A stretch of 39,509 nt of DNA from Methylocystis sp. Lineage in GTDB: Bacteria; Pseudomonadota; Alphaproteobacteria; Rhizobiales; Beijerinckiaceae. Shown piece by piece: positions 36,235 to 39,509 of the stretch; position 1 is the first letter of the stretch, and every line of letters begins with the position of its first letter. The notes under the pieces are model-generated. The model made no database searches. It was not told the origin of the DNA and saw nothing but the letters and a program-made list of their open reading frames with translations. The position numbers were made by a program, and so were the translations under genes. The DNA is taken from positions 1 to 39,509 of the forward strand of contig JADCCX010000133.1 in the NCBI GenBank assembly GCA_020252485.1, written 5' to 3'.

Positions 36235-36815
36235 TCAACCGGATTTGAACATGTGGCGGTCGGACTGGCCGTTCCGGCGCGGCGCCTTCTTCGAGCGAGC
36301 CATATCGAGCTCCTTCTGCCGCTCGGCGATGTAGGCCAGCACCGGGCCCAACCGCTTGTTCTCGATAACTGCCGCCTGGTTGACCTGCTGGCGGCGGTCG
36401 AATGTCCGATAGGGCAGATCAATTCCCCCGTGCCGTAACGCGATCCTGCCATCGGGATAGTCGATCACGGTCACGCGCTGGCGGGCGAGGGGACGCGTCA
36501 ACGGCGATGGCTCGATCAGAAACATGACCTGATCATATTGCACCGTCAGGTTGTTGGTCACGGTCCGCTCTTCTTTCCAGGCGAAGACATCATCCGGCAT
36601 GACGCTTGTCGGAAGATGCCGGCGGGCATCGACTGGCGAGAAGGCGGGTTTGGCGAACCTCGCATTGTGTGCCTCCAGGAGGGCGGGAAGGAGCGCGTTC
36701 GCTCCTTCGATCGTGTCGATCCTTGCAAGCCTGAGCTCCTTCACCAGCCGATCCTGCAGGGTTCCAAATGACCGCTCGACCCGGCCTTTGGCCTGCGGAC
36801 TGTTGGCGTAGATCA
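36235..36815 (-). pseudogene. ISNCY-family transposase, C-terminal fragment (minus strand)
   Basis: The minus-strand frame picks up at RPVDLIYANSPQAKGRVERS (the Glu of the DDE triad in RVER), then TLQDRLVKELRLARIDTIEG, IDLPYRTFDRRQQVNQAAVI and ENKRLGPVL. It ends in a basic tail (MARSKKAPRRNGQSDRHMF). The HTH and the first two catalytic Asp residues are missing. It meets a homologous piece on the other strand at ~36812-36818. Confidence 0.8.
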
Positions 36816-37815
36816 GATCGACGGGTCGGATCACCGCTGGTTCGAGGATCGCGGAGCACCCTGCACGCTTCTGGTCTTCATCGACGATGCGACGAGCCGG
36901 CTGATGGAGATGCAATTCGTGCCATCCGAGACGACGGAAGCCTACTTCGCGGCGCTCGAGCGCTACCTGGGACAACATGGCAAGCCCGTCGCGTTCTACT
37001 CGGACAAGCACACCGTCTTCCGGGTGGCGCGGCAGGATACGCATGAAGGCGACCGCATGACCCAGTTCGGCCGCGCCCTCAGCGAGCTCAACATTGAGAT
37101 CATCTGCGCCAACTCCAGCCAGGCCAAGGGCCGCGTCGAGCGGGCGAACCGCACGCTGCAGGATCGGCTTGTGAAGGAGCTGCGCCTGGCCGGCATCTCC
37201 GATATGGCGGCTGGCAACGCCTTCCTGTCGGGGTTCATGGCAGACCACAACCTGCGCTTCGCGAAGGCGTCCGCAGCAGAGGGCGACGCGCACCGCCCGC
37301 TCAACCTGCCACCATGCCGCCTTGACGAGATCCTGTGCTGGCGCGACAGGCGCATCGTCAGCGCCCAGCTGACCTTTTCCTACGACAGGCGGCGCATCAT
37401 TCTGGAGGAGACGGAGCTGTCGCGTGGCCTCGCTGGCAAGTACGTCGACACCTATGCCTTCCCCGACGGTCGTTTCGAGGCCCGCTGGAAGGGCATGCCT
37501 CTACCCTATCGCGTCTTCGACAAGGAGCAGCGGGTCGTCCACACCGAGATCGTGGAGAACAAGCGCCTCAGCGAGATGCTGACGCTGGTCAAGACGATGC
37601 AGGAGCAGCTGCCGCCACGCCCGGTGCGTGTTGGCAAGCGCAGCAACTACCAACCGACCGGTCGCAAGCCTACCGGACGGCCATCCTTCGTTGACAAGCA
37701 CATTGCAGCACGTGAGGCCCGTTTGGCTGGGCAAGGCTGCGATGTTGAGGTCTCCGCCCTGCCCGGCCAAGCTGCATCGAGGCACGTGGACGACATTTCA
37801 ACTTTGCAGAGATAG
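36814..37815 (+). pseudogene. ISNCY-family transposase, C-terminal two thirds (plus strand)
   Basis: The frame reads DQIDGSDHRWFEDRGAPC (first Asp), CTLLVFIDDATSRLMEMQF, VAFYSDKHTVFRV (second Asp) and ANSSQAKGRVERANRTLQDR (Glu), and continues to the tail near 37815. The N-terminal helix-turn-helix half is missing and the first in-frame ATG is only at 36904. The family matches the minus-strand piece next to it, but the two differ in sequence, so they come from two related elements. Confidence 0.82.
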
Positions 37816-37955
37816 CGACTTTCCAACTCTGCAATCACAACAAGCAATTCGCAGAAGATATATTATGGAACTAAATCATTGATATTGTTTATATATTCAT
37901 GTAATCAGCGTGCCGAACGCCAGCCATTTGTAACGTCCATGAAAGCTACATCGGA

Positions 37956-38279
37956 TCACGCAGCTTCTTGCGTCGGACGTGATGGCTTTCGCGCCTTATG
38001 CCGAAACACGACATCGATCTCGTAGCCAAGCCGGTCGATGCAGCGGGCCAGACGGTCGAGCGTGAACTTCGCCGTGCGGCCGGTCACGATCGCGGACACG
38101 TCTGGCTGTTTGACGCCCATCAGATCGGCTGCTTTCGCCTGCGTCAGCCGCCGGCGCTTGATGATGGCGCGGATCTCGCGCACCAGCTTCGCCTTCAGCA
38201 GTTCCTCTTCAGGATTGTCGAACCCGAGATCGGCGAACACGTTGCCGCTGCCGACTTCGAACGTCATGTCCTTGCTCAT
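37956..38279 (-). CDS. higA: XRE-family antitoxin (HigA-like)
   Basis: The product has 107 residues. The helix-turn-helix is IIKRRRLTQAKAADLMGVKQ, then PDVSAIVTGRTAKFTLDRLA (~39-78), followed by the typical LGYEIDVVFRHK. It pairs with the toxin gene upstream, overlapping as ATGA. It would bind the toxin and repress the promoter at ~38660-38690. It is intact. Confidence 0.92.
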   Translation of the reverse strand: MSKDMTFEVGSGNVFADLGFDNPEEELLKAKLVREIRAIIKRRRLTQAKAADLMGVKQPDVSAIVTGRTAKFTLDRLARCIDRLGYEIDVVFRHKARKPSRPTQEAA

Positions 38280-38650
38280 GTCTTCGTCCTCTTCGCATGA
38301 TGCTCACGGTAGTGAGCTTCGGCGGCCTTCAGCCGCGCCTTGATCAATTCGATCTCGTGCTGCGGCGTCGCGATGCCCTTCCTGGATTTCTTCTGGAACG
38401 CATGAAGCACGTAGATCACGCCTGCGAACCTGACCGTATAGACCGAGTGATACGTGTCGCCGTCATCGTCGTCGACGATCTCCAGGACGCTGCGGCCGCC
38501 AAATCCCTTCAGTGCCTTCGCGCGAGGATGCTCCTCGCCGTCTTGGGCATCATTTATGGCGACACCCATCACGCGCCGGACATCGACGGGAAATGTCCGC
38601 AGATCTTCGAGCGACGATCCCATCCAGAGGACCGGCTTCTTCAACTGCAT
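38276..38650 (-). CDS. higB: RelE/HigB-type toxin (phage Gp49-like)
   Basis: The product has 124 residues, a normal length. Conserved blocks are KPVLWMGSSLEDLRTFP (~5-21), AKALKGFGGRSVLEI (~44-58), DTYHSVYTVRFAGVIYVLHA (~65-84) and FQKKSRKGIATPQHEIELI (~85-103). This family cuts mRNA on the ribosome. Toxin-first order is typical for higBA. The start is ATG 38650. Confidence 0.92.
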   Translation of the reverse strand: MQLKKPVLWMGSSLEDLRTFPVDVRRVMGVAINDAQDGEEHPRAKALKGFGGRSVLEIVDDDDGDTYHSVYTVRFAGVIYVLHAFQKKSRKGIATPQHEIELIKARLKAAEAHYREHHAKRTKT

Positions 38651-38663
38651 CTGAAATCCAGTT

Positions 38664-38681
38664 TATAGTCCAAAGGCTATA
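38664..38681 (-). promoter_or_regulatory. inverted repeat at the higBA promoter
   Basis: TATAG (38664-38668) and CTATA (38677-38681) form an inverted repeat. On the minus strand it overlaps a TATAAA-like -10 about 15 bases upstream of the toxin ATG. It is a probable operator for HigA. Confidence 0.45.
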
Positions 38682-38831
38682 TCATCAATCCGAGCGTTGC
38701 GCAACATGCCGATAACGCGCCAAGCACGATCCTGATTTTGCGGATGCTTATCCGTGAGGTATCAGTTCATTATAGTGACCGATCTCGGAGAAAGAGCTAT
38801 GTGGCAATGAACGCCACGGCCAATCACCGCC

Positions 38832-39455
38832 ATGCATCGCTTTGTATCCCCTCTCGTTGCGGTTCTTTCGGCGAGCATAACCCTCTCGCCCTCGACCAGC
38901 CATGCCCAGGACCAATGGCTGCCCTTCCCGCCCAACGCGGTCTTCGAAACCGGCGACACCTGGGTGGCGAATGGCCAGCGCTTCCGGCTCTATGGCGTTC
39001 AGAGCTGCCTGCGGGGGACATTCTTCACCAATGTCCAAGGAGGCCGCGTCGATTGCGGCGAGTCGAGTGTCGCCCTGCTCACCGCCATGGTGAGGGACCT
39101 GAAGCCCTTCTGCAATGTCTCTGCCCGCAGCGGCGACCTCGCTTATGTCGTCTGCGTCACCAACGTCACGGTCCAAGGCCGGGTGACGCGACTTGATCTC
39201 GCCACCGCGCTGATCACGGCCGGTTGCAGCTTCGCCGCCTTCAATCCCGGCGGCCGTCCTGTTCATGAGCCGTATCTCGTGGCGCAGGTCGCGGCGCAGC
39301 AAGCCAAACGCGGCTTCCATGCCTTCACGGATGTGCCCGATCCCAACCTGATCCTGCTGAGGGCGCTTAGGTCTCAAGCGCCAGCTACACCTGCCGCTCC
39401 ATCTTCGAACCCCTCTTTTCCTCCGGCTCCGGCGGCAGCACCTCCCCGTCAATGA
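38832..39455 (+). CDS. secreted SNase-like (thermonuclease-fold) protein
   Basis: The product has 207 residues. A signal peptide covers ~1-26 (MHRFVSPLVAVLSASITLSP, then AHAQ-type cleavage at SHAQ). The fold signature is GDTWVANGQRFRLYGVQSCL (~41-60), then DCGESSVALL, YVVCVTNV, LDLATALITAGCSFAAF and a GFHAF-D-P end, followed by a Pro/Ala/Ser-rich tail. Compared with true staphylococcal nuclease, the Arg of RLYGV is kept but the Asp/Glu after 'GVQ' is replaced (SCLRG). Catalysis is therefore doubtful. Such proteins are common next to conjugation genes in Hyphomicrobiales. Confidence 0.75.
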   Translation: MHRFVSPLVAVLSASITLSPSTSHAQDQWLPFPPNAVFETGDTWVANGQRFRLYGVQSCLRGTFFTNVQGGRVDCGESSVALLTAMVRDLKPFCNVSARSGDLAYVVCVTNVTVQGRVTRLDLATALITAGCSFAAFNPGGRPVHEPYLVAQVAAQQAKRGFHAFTDVPDPNLILLRALRSQAPATPAAPSSNPSFPPAPAAAPPRQ

Positions 39456-39509
39456 CCGGTCCCCTGCCAGCGCGCGGTTGAACCGACCCGCCCTTTCCTC
39501 GCGACAACG

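Overview
The window looks like part of a large plasmid, or a region derived from one, of an alphaproteobacterium of the order Hyphomicrobiales (Rhizobiales). The main reason is a complete repABC replication and partition operon at 14.4-18.1 kb, with parS-like palindromes, a counter-transcribed RNA and a repC leader hairpin. A DUF1612 (RHE_PE00001-type) protein, a cut DUF736 gene, a plasmid-type integrase, four toxin-antitoxin loci and several decayed insertion sequences support this. No tRNA, rRNA or CRISPR was seen. The genus cannot be decided from the sequence.

Layout. (1) 1-7.7 kb, minus strand: an RTX locus. It holds a HlyC-like lysine acyltransferase, an 81-residue two-helix membrane protein and a giant protein of at least 2,055 residues that runs off the left edge. 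The giant protein combines an N-terminal phospholipase-A2-like domain, a Hint (hedgehog/intein) domain, a hydrophobic Gly/Ala segment, about 40 RTX nonapeptides and a long tail of ~30-residue YD-like repeats. (2) 7.9-13.4 kb: an IS6-type fragment, the DUF1612 protein and three toxin-antitoxin loci (Phd/VapC, MntA with a broken HepT, DUF433/DUF5615). The last locus is translationally coupled to an orphan Phd-like gene and a tyrosine recombinase. (3) 13.9-18.8 kb: the replicon core. (4) 19.3-32.4 kb: a catabolic block with oiaK, oiaX (a RuBisCO-like protein) and apnO, which together point to D-apionate use. The same block holds a TRAP transporter, an SDR, a SAF-domain oxidoreductase, a LysR regulator, a TPP-dependent E1 alpha/beta pair whose beta gene has lost its middle, and an HpcH-type aldolase. 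(5) 32.4-37.8 kb: a graveyard with a RidA pseudogene, a dead IS3 element, a truncated umuC with a stop codon, an SRAP (YedK-type) gene and two head-to-head pieces of ISNCY transposase. (6) 38-39.5 kb: a HigBA-type pair and a secreted SNase-like protein of a kind often found near conjugation genes.

How it works together. RepA/RepB with parS partition the plasmid, RepC replicates it and the antisense RNA limits RepC. The toxin-antitoxin loci probably stabilise it. The cargo is a secreted RTX effector system and a sugar-acid pathway. In that pathway apionate would be imported by the TRAP system, converted by ApnO to 3-oxo-isoapionate, phosphorylated by OiaK and decarboxylated by OiaX to L-erythrulose 1-phosphate. 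The later isomerases, the apiose dehydrogenase and lactonase, and the type I secretion genes are not in the window.
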